Shown: piece by piece, positions 35,112 to 44,141 of the stretch
Position numbering within the stretch: the stretch's first letter is position 1
How the letters are laid out: every line of letters starts with the position of its first letter
From: an uncultured Bacteroidales bacterium
Lineage (GTDB): Bacteria; Bacteroidota; Bacteroidia; Bacteroidales; CAIWKO01
Assembly (NCBI GenBank): GCA_903913285.1
Contig: CAIWKO010000010.1
Span: 124,001-188,000 of the forward strand
Direction: 5' to 3'
Length of the DNA stretch: 64,000 nucleotides
Made by a program: the position numbers and the translations under genes
The notes under the pieces: generated by a model
The model's database searches: none
The model's input: the letters and a program-made list of their open reading frames with translations, nothing else
Told to the model about the DNA's origin: nothing

Positions 35112-36308
35112 TTATTTTCTTCTGCGACGGCGTATATATGCAGAGCCGAACGCAATAATAATTATCAGGAATAAACCGTTTTTCAATCCTGTCCAAAGCA
35201 TGTTTACCGAGGGATGATATTCTGTAAAGGCTAACCCGTTGAAGCGAATAAAAGGATTGAGATAATATACAGTGCCGTTCTGAAAGGTGATTACCGTACG
35301 AATATACGTGTCGTTTTTCTTGAACAAATATGCTGCCTGCAATGTCTTTTGCTTCGAACCCACCACGAGGCCATTCTGCCCAATGAACTGAATTTTTGCA
35401 GACGTGTCGGATACTGCAATTTGTATTGTATCGCCAGAAAGTTTCAGATATCTCAAAACAGGAAGTTTACTGATAATTGCTTTTTTAGCTTCAAATGATT
35501 CGTTTTCTTTTGATGCAACCGCCACTCCAATGGATTTGCCGGCCTTTAATGCACTGATGACCGATTCTTTATTGGTCAAAAGGGTATTCACTAGCGTCAG
35601 GCAACGCCCCACGACATTCGGGTTGTTGATATCGTGCCCGTCGTCGTCGGAAATAAGAAAAACAGGAGCTCCGGCCGAAAGGGCCGTGTCCCATAAATTT
35701 ATTGAATTATGGTTGTTGTTTAATGCCTCGATAAAATCGTAGTTGCAAAGTTGTTTCACATCGGCGGGCAACACGGCACTATTCCAGTCGGGGTGTGCCA
35801 ATGCAAGCAATTCGGTGCGCGAGCGCAGCAGGTTTATGATAAATTGTTTGTTGCTGAGGGTTTGTGGAAACATAAAATCGAAAGGCAAGACCGACTTAGC
35901 GCCTATATTGATATGATGATTCTTTTTCATCCCGAAACCGTGCTCATAGTTGGCGATTAACTCTTGCTGTAAGGGATATTTTGCAGTGTTTATCTTCTGG
36001 TAATCGGACAAGGCTACAATGTCGTAGCCCAAGTATTTATAGCGGTCAAAAATCTGCTGCTCCGAACTTGCCCCATTGGTTACACCACCCCAACTTATGC
36101 TGTGAATGTGAAAAACAGCTTTCTTCCATGCTAAACTGTCGCATTTCCCGTAAGGATTATATATTTTATCTCCTGCAAATTTCTTTTTTTGAGGAAAATC
36201 GTAAACCGGTGCGCACAAATATTGGAACGCGGCCCACAATATCAGAATGCCGAAGATGATTTTCAGAAAGAACCACAGAAGTTTAAGCAACCATGAAACT
36301 AATTTCAT
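35112..36308 (-). CDS. Membrane-anchored PHP-domain phosphoesterase-like protein
   Basis: 398 residues with an N-terminal membrane segment (about 8-28) and a C-terminal one (LFLIIIIAFGSAYI) followed by a run of arginines. Between them is a PHP-type metal site: VFHIHSISWGG (about 65-75), DIVALSDYQ, NYEHGFGM, LALAHPDW (about 172-179) and DDDGHDINNPN (about 223-233), with most of the expected metal-binding His and Asp residues. PHP proteins hydrolyse phosphoesters using two or three metals. The substrate is unknown, and the flanking membrane anchors suggest it works at the envelope. Confidence 0.75.
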   Translation of the reverse strand: MKLVSWLLKLLWFFLKIIFGILILWAAFQYLCAPVYDFPQKKKFAGDKIYNPYGKCDSLAWKKAVFHIHSISWGGVTNGASSEQQIFDRYKYLGYDIVALSDYQKINTAKYPLQQELIANYEHGFGMKKNHHINIGAKSVLPFDFMFPQTLSNKQFIINLLRSRTELLALAHPDWNSAVLPADVKQLCNYDFIEALNNNHNSINLWDTALSAGAPVFLISDDDGHDINNPNVVGRCLTLVNTLLTNKESVISALKAGKSIGVAVASKENESFEAKKAIISKLPVLRYLKLSGDTIQIAVSDTSAKIQFIGQNGLVVGSKQKTLQAAYLFKKNDTYIRTVITFQNGTVYYLNPFIRFNGLAFTEYHPSVNMLWTGLKNGLFLIIIIAFGSAYIRRRRRK

Positions 36309-36324
36309 TTGAAAAGGTTTTTGG

Positions 36325-36332
36325 CAAAGTTA
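36325..36332 (-). promoter_or_regulatory. Candidate -7 promoter element of the PHP gene
   Basis: The minus strand reads TAACTTTG, 16 bases before the start codon. No convincing -33 box. It lies between the gene and 21-bp array 3. Confidence 0.35.
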
Positions 36333-36447
36333 TGATTATTTGATTATTTACGATCACTAAAAAAACTGTTGAAACGACAAAAAAATTAATAATTATAGTT
36401 CATACTCATTTTATTTGATGTTGTTTAGTTTCACCCGAACCTTTATT

Positions 36448-36657
36448 CACACTTTCATTTTGGTCGTTCACACTTTCATTCCGGTCGTTAACACTTTCAT
36501 TTTGGTCGTTAACACTTTCATTTTGGTCGTTAACACTTCCATTTTGGTCGTTCACACTTTCATTTTGGTCATTCACATTTTCATTCCAGTCGTTAACACT
36601 TTCATTTTGGTCATTCACACTTTCATTTTGGTCGTTCACATTTTCATTCCGGTATCG
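36448..36657. repeat. 21-bp tandem array, ten units (array 3)
   Basis: Ten contiguous units, each exactly 21 bases, consensus (a/c)acactttcattttggtcgtt, ending 2 bases before the exosortase stop codon (36659). The units differ by only a few bases, so this is the least decayed array. The minus-strand frame through it reads NDQNESV heptads. Confidence 0.95.
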
Positions 36658-36658
36658 T

Positions 36659-37237
36659 TTATTTTCTTGTTCCTTTTTTTACTATGAAAACCCACATACC
36701 AAAGGTAAAAATATAAACAACCACATTAAAAATATAGTCGTGGTTAAATTGCATTTGTTTAGGCCAGGCATGAAAAGCAAAGATGAGTAATACCAATCGC
36801 AAAATATTAATACTATTAATGGCAATAACTCCCAACAGAGCGTATAAAAGTTTGTGTTTCCATTTTCCCGGATAGGAACATATCAGTGCAACAAAAAATA
36901 TCCACAGTTGGATTCCCAGGCAATAATCTCCAATACCCACCCAGGCCAAATCAGGAACCAATAATTTATTATCTGAAATAATTTGACCGGAATATCCCAA
37001 AATAGTAAAAACGAATTTTGCGGAATTAAGCAGGCATATTCTAACGCCATCATTAAAGTGCTCCCATAAAGCAGAAAGCCAAGGCCAGTGACGCTCAGGT
37101 ATTGGGATCTTTTCTTCTCCCAAAAACCAACTTAACAGTTTCCAGGCAGCATAAATAACAGCGACTTTAAGGATAAAAACAACAACTTGTCGGTTCTCAG
37201 CAACAAAGATCCTGCACTTTTTAATTATCCCTTTCAT
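36659..37237 (-). CDS. Exosortase-family protein (XrtF-like)
   Basis: 192 residues, polytopic membrane protein of the exosortase/archaeosortase superfamily, proposed to be transpeptidases that cut a C-terminal sorting signal and attach the protein to the envelope. The three expected catalytic positions are present in order: Cys in GDYCLGIQLW (about 106), Arg in NSINILRL (about 146) and His in FNHDYIFN (about 168), each at or near a membrane segment. Encoded 50 bases downstream of a small protein with a matching sorting tail (37287-37553), so this looks like a dedicated enzyme-substrate pair. Stop lies beside array 3. Confidence 0.85.
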   Translation of the reverse strand: MKGIIKKCRIFVAENRQVVVFILKVAVIYAAWKLLSWFLGEEKIPIPERHWPWLSALWEHFNDGVRICLLNSAKFVFTILGYSGQIISDNKLLVPDLAWVGIGDYCLGIQLWIFFVALICSYPGKWKHKLLYALLGVIAINSINILRLVLLIFAFHAWPKQMQFNHDYIFNVVVYIFTFGMWVFIVKKGTRK

Positions 37238-37286
37238 AAAAACTGTTCAGCAGAAAAAATAATTACGCGAATTAGTTTTCTGCTGA

Positions 37287-37553
37287 TCAATTATTAACCT
37301 TATTTAGTTTCTTGTTAAGGAAAATAAGCATCGTTGCACCTACCAAAACTGCTAAAACTAAAAAAACAATATCCCCATTATCAAGAGGAACATCTCCTCC
37401 TACAGGACTACCTGTTGGTCCCCCCCCCGGATCGGTTGGGTCGTCGGCTAATACTGTGCCTATTGAAATTGTAAAAAGTATTGCCAGTGTATATAAATAT
37501 TTACAGCGTTCTGAAATATTCTGCATCGTATTTTTTTTGATTCTATTAAGCAT
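37287..37553 (-). CDS. Small secreted protein with PLD/PID-CTERM-like sorting tail
   Basis: Up to 88 residues. Start 37553 is the longest; the ATG at 37526 (MQNISERCKYLYTLAILF) would give a more typical signal peptide. The mature part is a short Gly/Pro/Asp-rich linker (DDPTDPGGGPTGSPVGGD), then PLDNGD, a hydrophobic segment (IVFLVLAVLVGATMLIFL) and a basic end (NKKLNK). This tripartite motif-membrane-basic layout is that of exosortase substrates and resembles the PID-CTERM class of Bacteroidota. It is almost all sorting signal, so it may act as a small surface or cell-wall linker. Adjacent to the exosortase gene. Confidence 0.75.
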   Translation of the reverse strand: MLNRIKKNTMQNISERCKYLYTLAILFTISIGTVLADDPTDPGGGPTGSPVGGDVPLDNGDIVFLVLAVLVGATMLIFLNKKLNKVNN

Positions 37554-37573
37554 AGCAAAATTGAATTTCTGAT

Positions 37574-40500
37574 TTAATTAATAATTATTTTTTTAATAAC
37601 AGTGTTGCCGTTCGCAGCTATGGTTTTAACAATGTATGCTCCAACAGCAAAGTCGGCATTTATTTCGGTTCTGGTTGCAGTAGCAAGCGAAGTAATTAAT
37701 TTAACCAATTGCCCCACAATATTATATATAGCAATTTGAGTAATACCGATCAAGTTTGGATCATTAATAAATATTTTTCTGTCGTAAGCAAAGATGCTTA
37801 TCGAGCTATTATTATGTTCGGCAATGCCGGCACTTTCGGTTCCGAACAACAAATTGAAACGGGGAGTTGTTATTGCAGGATTATGTGTAAACTGATAAAC
37901 GGTATCCAGTCGGAGATCTGTAATGGTACTGGTGTATAAATCCTGTATACGTATAGGAAGGCTGGCATTGAATGTAGAAGCTCCGCTTGCTGCTAGAGTG
38001 AAGGTGTCTGCTACTGAACATTCAAATAGCATTGGCATAATAGTATAAGTTGTAATTTCAGGTATCACATTTTCGGAAAGAGTGTCACCATACCATATTG
38101 TAGCAATTTGAGGTGCATCGGCCAGTCCATACATTTTTATTATGTCGTAAGCTGCATCGTAGTTATTTGTAGCAGCATTATTGAACACCACATCCAGTTG
38201 GTCGGAATAAGAATTGCCTGATACACGGATTTTAAGGGTGTTGGTTGCTTCAGCTTTATGATAGGCCACAGCACTATGAACCCGTTTGCTTTGCATGATA
38301 GTGATATTTGCACTTGCAGCCGTAGCTTTAACCAAAAAACTTTGGCTGGCGGGTATGATTCCTGTTGTAAGGGAACCACCCGTACCGTTCCATGTCAAAT
38401 AATTTCCTGCAGTTTGGTCCCAAACCCACAATGAGTTAGCAACATTGGTTTTGGTCCAGTTTTGTATATCTGCCGAAATAGCTGAAGTAAAAATGTTGCC
38501 TATCAGATTATTTCCGCGTGTTGAGCCGCTCCATTGCAATGGAATTACAAGATTTCCTTCGTTCAGGTTTCCGGTATAAGTTCTGGTTACATTACCGGTT
38601 GTTGTGCCCGACCATAATGCAAATCCTTTTCCAACAGTGAGCGGAGTGGTGAGAGAGGTAATTAATGCATTAAATGCGTTGGTACTTTCGTTATAGTCTT
38701 TCAAATATAAGCTAACCCACAAACCCGAAACGGCTCCCTGAACCGGAGACGTAATATAATGCCATGCATTTTGCGAAATATTACGTTCCACCTTTGGTGT
38801 AGAAGCATACGTAACCGTACCATTGTTTATATATGAACCTGTGCCGCCGGCTGTAGATTTAATAGTAAATTGCCCAGTAATGCTAAGTGTTTGACCTGAA
38901 TTAACGGTCAGATAAGCTGTAGGATTAATAGTTAGATTGTTGCAGGTAGCTGCTGCAGTTACTGTACAATTACCGTTAATGAAGGCTTGTGTGGTAGAAA
39001 CCGGCACACCATGATCCCAGTACGAACCTACATTCCAGTTACCGGTCCCGCTGAAAGTTGATATTGTTGGTGCTGCTGTAATTGAAACCGTTGCTGTTGA
39101 AGTTATAGTTGAACATGTGCCAGATGCCGGAATTGTATATGTAACCGTATACGTATTAGGTGTGCTTGAACTCGGAGTTATACTACCATTAAAAAAACCT
39201 ATAGATAATCCTGAAGGTGAAGCGGAATAAGTGCCACCTGTGGTGCCTGTCAAGGTAACGGCTTGAGGGGTACTAACAGAGGTATAAAAAGGCGAACCCG
39301 GATAGCTGATAGTTGCAGCAGGACTTGAAAATTCATCAGCCCCAATATCGGGGGTAGAAGCATTACGTGTATCATTATCAATATCAGTCGTAACGGAAAC
39401 TGGGGTGCCTTTTCCATCAATAGCACAATTTGAATACGGGTCTAAGTGTAGGTCTACAAATGGTGAAACAAATGTAACTGTTGAACTGATTGAATTAGCA
39501 TCCTTGCCGGTTGCGGTTTGCCAGTCGCTTAAAGCAGTTTTGTTACCGCTATAATTTCCTATAAAACTATTTGTGCCCGAAAGCATATATAAATCGTTAT
39601 TATCAGAAGAAGTAAGAGTTCCACTGGTTGCATAAATGCAATATCTGTTAGAACCAGAAGTATATGCCGATGTATTGTAAAAGATATTGTTCTTTACATT
39701 TGCATGTCCGTATGCAACACTAAAAACAGTACATGAAGGGTGTGCATTTAACAATGATAATACTGCAGTATTATCATAAACATTCACGGTTCCGGTATAA
39801 GCAAGCTGAACATTTACCGCAATTGCCTGACAAAGAATACCAATTGTATCAGTTGCAAAACTATGAGCAAATCCCCATAGCATATTATTATAAACATTTG
39901 CAGTGTTAAGGTTATTTTCATCAACCCTTATACCAATAGGTGTTGCGGATCTAGAACCGGATGGGACGTTAAGGTCATGTACTTTATTATTATATACATT
40001 ACTGGACCCATTGCAGCCACTTAAGAATATGCCTCCAATATTTTTAGTTCCACTCATGTTAATATAAGCCACTTCACAACCAAAAATATTAATTCCGCTG
40101 GCCAGATTACATCTTATACCCCACGAAGCCCCATTACCTGAACTTCCTCCTAAACTGCCTGCATATGTTCCGATCCTGCACGAATCAATATCTACGTTGA
40201 GAGCTGGATTTGAAGTCTGAGAGACAATGAACATCCCAGAGAAGGAGTTATCAATATTTACCTTATAAAAAACATTATTAGAATTGGCTCCGGCAGCAGA
40301 AGTTGGCGCAATGGAAGAATTTTGATAGATACCATAAGTAGCATTGGTATTAGTTTTATCAAGTGTGATCTGGCAATTTTTTATGGAGTCGTTATGAGAA
40401 CCTACTGTAGCTGAATTATTTTGAATATAATAGCCATATTCAACTTTATTTGTACTCACGGCAATATCAATCCCATCAAATTTAACATAACTCGATCCTA

Positions 40501-40831
40501 TGATTGAAATAGCCGCATCAGCCGCTCCTGCACCACCCGAAGCAGTTATTTTCGGGTTAGCCCCGCTTCCCGATTTCTTAAAAGTAATAAAATGATTGGC
40601 ATCGGTTGTAGTTAAGGTGGTCAACGAAATTCCTACCACAGATTCAGTATATCCGGCAGCAACATTAAAGGTTACTCCACCTAAACCAACTCCACCAGGT
40701 AAGTTCAGGGCAGTAAAAGCGGCAGATATTGATGCATAATCTCCCGGAATATTTTTCGTTCCGGTTATTTGACCAAAAGCGGAAATGTTTATCAATAAAG
40801 TACTGGAAACGTAAAAAAGAAGTTTTTTCAT
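37574..40831 (-). CDS. Large secreted beta-helix protein with T9SS type A sorting domain
   Basis: The start is set at the ATG at 40831 (MKKLLFYVSSTLLINISAFGQ, a signal peptide); the frame extends 14 codons upstream into the promoter. 1085 residues. The N-terminal half (about 60-500) has the irregular Asn/Gly-rich repeats of a right-handed parallel beta-helix (for example VYNNKVHDLNV, VYNNMLWGF). A middle region has an Ig-like stretch and G-N-W-N-V-G-S-Y-W-D (about 610-620). The C-terminus (GIAEHNNSSISIFAYDRKIFI onward) is a sorting domain ending VIKKIIIN. It probably binds or degrades an extracellular polysaccharide; no catalytic residues identified. First gene of the unit with the exosortase pair. 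Confidence 0.85.
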   Translation of the reverse strand: MKKLLFYVSSTLLINISAFGQITGTKNIPGDYASISAAFTALNLPGGVGLGGVTFNVAAGYTESVVGISLTTLTTTDANHFITFKKSGSGANPKITASGGAGAADAAISIIGSSYVKFDGIDIAVSTNKVEYGYYIQNNSATVGSHNDSIKNCQITLDKTNTNATYGIYQNSSIAPTSAAGANSNNVFYKVNIDNSFSGMFIVSQTSNPALNVDIDSCRIGTYAGSLGGSSGNGASWGIRCNLASGINIFGCEVAYINMSGTKNIGGIFLSGCNGSSNVYNNKVHDLNVPSGSRSATPIGIRVDENNLNTANVYNNMLWGFAHSFATDTIGILCQAIAVNVQLAYTGTVNVYDNTAVLSLLNAHPSCTVFSVAYGHANVKNNIFYNTSAYTSGSNRYCIYATSGTLTSSDNNDLYMLSGTNSFIGNYSGNKTALSDWQTATGKDANSISSTVTFVSPFVDLHLDPYSNCAIDGKGTPVSVTTDIDNDTRNASTPDIGADEFSSPAATISYPGSPFYTSVSTPQAVTLTGTTGGTYSASPSGLSIGFFNGSITPSSSTPNTYTVTYTIPASGTCSTITSTATVSITAAPTISTFSGTGNWNVGSYWDHGVPVSTTQAFINGNCTVTAAATCNNLTINPTAYLTVNSGQTLSITGQFTIKSTAGGTGSYINNGTVTYASTPKVERNISQNAWHYITSPVQGAVSGLWVSLYLKDYNESTNAFNALITSLTTPLTVGKGFALWSGTTTGNVTRTYTGNLNEGNLVIPLQWSGSTRGNNLIGNIFTSAISADIQNWTKTNVANSLWVWDQTAGNYLTWNGTGGSLTTGIIPASQSFLVKATAASANITIMQSKRVHSAVAYHKAEATNTLKIRVSGNSYSDQLDVVFNNAATNNYDAAYDIIKMYGLADAPQIATIWYGDTLSENVIPEITTYTIMPMLFECSVADTFTLAASGASTFNASLPIRIQDLYTSTITDLRLDTVYQFTHNPAITTPRFNLLFGTESAGIAEHNNSSISIFAYDRKIFINDPNLIGITQIAIYNIVGQLVKLITSLATATRTEINADFAVGAYIVKTIAANGNTVIKKIIIN

Positions 40832-40860
40832 AAAAGAATATTTTTCTAAAATTTGACATG

Positions 40861-40890
40861 CAAAAGTAAACATATCGATTCAAGGACAAA
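40861..40890 (-). promoter_or_regulatory. Promoter of the beta-helix T9SS gene
   Basis: On the minus strand TTTG (40890-40887), 18 bases, TACTTTTG (40868-40861), an almost exact Bacteroidota promoter. It lies 29 bases before the start at 40831 and supports that start over the upstream ATG at 40873. Confidence 0.6.
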
Positions 40891-40965
40891 AATAAATACT
40901 AAATTATTTTTAAACTAGTCCGTTTTTATATAAGAAAAGGCACTTTAATTTCTTAACAACACCAA

Positions 40966-41817
40966 TCATTGGATCATTATCTTCTCTATTTCGGTTTTAT
41001 CACTACCGTTTATTTTGTATCTGATAAAATAAACTCCTTTTTCAAAACCCGACAGATCGATGCCTGGATTTGGAACTTGAGAATGGTTTGAATAAACGAG
41101 TTTGCCCAACAAATTAAAAACCTCAACATCGGTAACAGGTTGGGAAGCTGCGATTGTGAATATACCTGTAGTGGGGTTTGGATAAACGGAAGAATTACTC
41201 AGGCTATTTTCCTGAACAAATGATGGATACGTTCCGAGAATAAAAATATCGTCAATTTTTGTTGTTCCTGTTGAAGCTACTAATGCATGCGGAGCTACAG
41301 AGGTATCGGAAGTCATGATCCAGCGTATGAGAATTGAAGGCTGATCGTTGCATGCAGAAGGGATGCTGATATTCGAATCTTTTGCCGATTCCCAATCGGT
41401 TGTATTTATCCTTACGGTGTTCGGAATATCGATCCAGATGCCCGAAGTACCGATGCTATATTGTGCTTTCCAGTCGCGAGGCCCGGGATTTGCATTTCCA
41501 CCGGTTTGTATGGAATAAAGCAATAGGTTTTCATATCCTGTTGTGTTGATCTCAATTTGCCAATACTTCAGATTCGCACCTCCATCCCAGCCTGTAGCTT
41601 GGGCGGCATAGGTTGTCACGCCATATTTCCAGTTAATTGCACTTGTTCCTCCCAGAGCAGTTATGCTATCAGCAGCATTATTGGCATTATGAAAATCGGG
41701 GGTTACATCGGTTGATATACCCGATGGGAATGTCCATCCTGCAATAGTATCTTGAGCATAAGCATGGATGTCTGCAAAACAAATAAGAAAAAAGATTAAT
41801 AGTAGTTTTGTTTTCAT
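40966..41817 (-). CDS. Secreted protein with T9SS type A sorting domain
   Basis: The start is set at the ATG at 41817 (MKTKLLLIFFLICFADIHAYAQ); the frame has 11 more codons that would run into the TonB-receptor gene. 283 residues. The body (about 25-205) looks like a single beta-sandwich with YWQIEINTTGYENLLLYSIQ and IDDIFILGTYPSF, as often in Bacteroidota carbohydrate- or lectin-like surface proteins; no catalytic site is identified. The C-terminal sorting domain runs from SSVYPNPTTGIFTIAAS (about 215) to KTEIEKIMIQ. Last gene of the TonB-receptor operon; 26 bases separate the two. Confidence 0.85.
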   Translation of the reverse strand: MKTKLLLIFFLICFADIHAYAQDTIAGWTFPSGISTDVTPDFHNANNAADSITALGGTSAINWKYGVTTYAAQATGWDGGANLKYWQIEINTTGYENLLLYSIQTGGNANPGPRDWKAQYSIGTSGIWIDIPNTVRINTTDWESAKDSNISIPSACNDQPSILIRWIMTSDTSVAPHALVASTGTTKIDDIFILGTYPSFVQENSLSNSSVYPNPTTGIFTIAASQPVTDVEVFNLLGKLVYSNHSQVPNPGIDLSGFEKGVYFIRYKINGSDKTEIEKIMIQ

Positions 41818-41843
41818 AACATTAATTTTAATTAAAAAATAAA

Positions 41844-44141
41844 TTACCAATTGAATGATACTTCAAGTAAAATAAATCTTCCTGGCGATAACAGACCTTT
41901 GGAATCGAGAGTGCGTTTGTTCAGAATATCCTGAACTGTCAGAGCACATCCTATCTTATTATAGAAGGTATGTTGCAGTTTTATATCGAAATCGAAATAT
42001 GAATTCAACTGCTGGGTATTTTCATCATCTATCCATTGCTTATCAACAAACTTAGCGGTCAAAGCAATATTCACAATGCGGTTGTTCCATATAAAAGCGC
42101 CCGTAATGATGTTTTTAGGAACATTGACCAGATAATTTCCGGTAATATCTTTGGTGGTTCCAGTATCTGTCACGGTAAACTTTGCAATTTTCGAACTGTT
42201 GAAAGTATAGCATCCCACCAAACGTATGTTTTTCCGCAAATTGACAGTAAACTTATATTCAATGCCGGCGATATCAACCTTGCCTACATTTTGTCTTTTT
42301 ATCACAGGTTTCTTCGTGGTACCCGAAGTATATACCGAATCGCCTGTTGCCACAAAATACTGAAAATCGGTTCCAATGGAATAAAACACACAGGGCTCCA
42401 TTACCAACCATTTCAGGAGTCGCAACGCAGCGCCCAGTTCGAGGGTTTTAATGCGTTCGGGTTTCAGCTCGGGGTTGGCCAGCTTGAATCCTTTGGTTAC
42501 ATCACCAGTCCGGCTCAGATCGACAAGATTTGACGGGCGAAATCCAGACGAATACAATAAATAAATATTGTAATTAGTATTGAAAATATATTTTGCACCT
42601 AATTTCGGACTCCGAGCAAACCAGTTCTTCTGAGAAAAATCGCCCTGATAATCCGCCAAAAAAGATGTGGCAAGCGTGGGCGAATTGATGAGAAAAGAAC
42701 CACTGTTAAAACGGACCCAATCAAAGCGCAGCGAGCCTAAAACAATGAATTTATTTTTAATCAACGAAAGTTCATCCTGAACAAAAACTCCTGCAAAATT
42801 CATTGCACCGTTGTTTTCGATAGTATCGGTAGAAGTATGATAAATATCTTTGGAGAACATGCTTCCCGATTTGAAGTCTGCACCCAAAGTCAGATAGTTT
42901 TGTTTCCCCAGTTTTATCGAATAGCTAATCCAAACCCCCTCATCCTGAGTTTCGGTATTGGTATTATAAAAGGTATAATTTCCATTGCTTTTCACCGATT
43001 CGTTCTGTTTGAGATAATACTCCTTTTTAAAAAACACATTCGCATGTATCTCTGATCGGGACATGGTGCGGTTATAACTTAATCGGGCAAAATGGGAATG
43101 ATATTGATTAAAACTACCCTCCTCTTCATAAAACTTGCTGCCTGTTCCTCTTTTGTCAGATGCATATTCGTAAGCACCTTCAATGTAGTTATTTTTCCCG
43201 AACATGTATCCTGCCTTTAAGTCGGTATTATACTCCATAAAATAGGTTCTCACATCGGTTGAATCGCGCAAAGAATCGGGTGTCATAATATAGCCGTTGC
43301 TTTTTCTGAAGAATCCGTTGGCGCCCCAATAAAAACCTTTATTATTCTTGCCCTCAAATCCTTTAAAATTAAGCGCTCCACCCTGAGTGTTATATGTTCC
43401 GTAAAAGACTCTGGCTTTAATTTCAAGAGGCTTTTGCGGCTTTTGGGTGTTGATATTGATAACGCCTGACATAGCATTAGCGCCATAAAGCGAAGAATTC
43501 GGACCTTTCAAAACTTCTACGTTATCCACACCATCGACATTCACTTTGTTCCAGATATTGGCGCTGCCATCAAATAAGCTGTATGGAATACCATCCAGGA
43601 GTATAAGTGTTTGAACATTGCGGTCGAGGCCGCGCATTGTAAGATCGCCGGTTTTATTAAAAATACCGTAAGCCCTGGAAGCATTCAATCCCGGAACCAG
43701 AAGCAAAGCATCGTCGATGGTCACAACAGGCATTTCCTCAATGTTTTGTTTTGTAACCACATCAATACTTGCAGGAACCTTATCCCCTTTCAGGCTACGG
43801 GAAGCCGAAATCGTAACCGAAGAGATATCCACAACAGCCGGTTGCATCCTGATTTCAAGATATCTGTCAGCTTTTTTACCCAGAATAATAATTGTAGTAT
43901 CGCTTTTATAACCCACATAGCTGAGACAAAGATGATATTTTCCTTCGGGTAAGCTTTTAAATACAAATACACCCTCATTGTTTGTTGAAGCAGACTGGTG
44001 GTTTTCGGCAATAGCAACCGATGCGCCTTTCATCAAATCGCCGCTTAGTGCGTCGATTACAATACCATTTATCTTGCTTTGTGAAAACACCATACAGCTC
44101 AACACTATGAAAACAAATGTTACAAGACCTTTTTTCATCAT
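41844..44141 (-). CDS. TonB-dependent outer-membrane receptor
   Basis: 765 residues. Signal peptide (MMKKGLVTFVFIVLSCMVFS), a carboxypeptidase-regulatory-like N-terminal domain (about 22-105), a plug domain (about 118-230, with VTIDDALLLVPGLN, MRGLDRNVQTLILLDGIP and EVLKGPNSSLYGANAMSG) and a 22-strand barrel ending in the aromatic LLEVSFNW. There is no SusD partner, so it is unlike polysaccharide systems and more like metal-chelate, heme or vitamin receptors. Its start overlaps the stop of the lipoprotein gene by four bases. Its neighbours (a lipoprotein, a small membrane protein and a ModE-like regulator) point to a metal-linked substrate; the ligand is not known. Confidence 0.9.
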   Translation of the reverse strand: MMKKGLVTFVFIVLSCMVFSQSKINGIVIDALSGDLMKGASVAIAENHQSASTNNEGVFVFKSLPEGKYHLCLSYVGYKSDTTIIILGKKADRYLEIRMQPAVVDISSVTISASRSLKGDKVPASIDVVTKQNIEEMPVVTIDDALLLVPGLNASRAYGIFNKTGDLTMRGLDRNVQTLILLDGIPYSLFDGSANIWNKVNVDGVDNVEVLKGPNSSLYGANAMSGVININTQKPQKPLEIKARVFYGTYNTQGGALNFKGFEGKNNKGFYWGANGFFRKSNGYIMTPDSLRDSTDVRTYFMEYNTDLKAGYMFGKNNYIEGAYEYASDKRGTGSKFYEEEGSFNQYHSHFARLSYNRTMSRSEIHANVFFKKEYYLKQNESVKSNGNYTFYNTNTETQDEGVWISYSIKLGKQNYLTLGADFKSGSMFSKDIYHTSTDTIENNGAMNFAGVFVQDELSLIKNKFIVLGSLRFDWVRFNSGSFLINSPTLATSFLADYQGDFSQKNWFARSPKLGAKYIFNTNYNIYLLYSSGFRPSNLVDLSRTGDVTKGFKLANPELKPERIKTLELGAALRLLKWLVMEPCVFYSIGTDFQYFVATGDSVYTSGTTKKPVIKRQNVGKVDIAGIEYKFTVNLRKNIRLVGCYTFNSSKIAKFTVTDTGTTKDITGNYLVNVPKNIITGAFIWNNRIVNIALTAKFVDKQWIDDENTQQLNSYFDFDIKLQHTFYNKIGCALTVQDILNKRTLDSKGLLSPGRFILLEVSFNW

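Noticed and set aside
36448..36657. Possible CRISPR array because of regular repeats
   Set aside because: Units are contiguous with no spacers and no cas genes are seen anywhere in the window.
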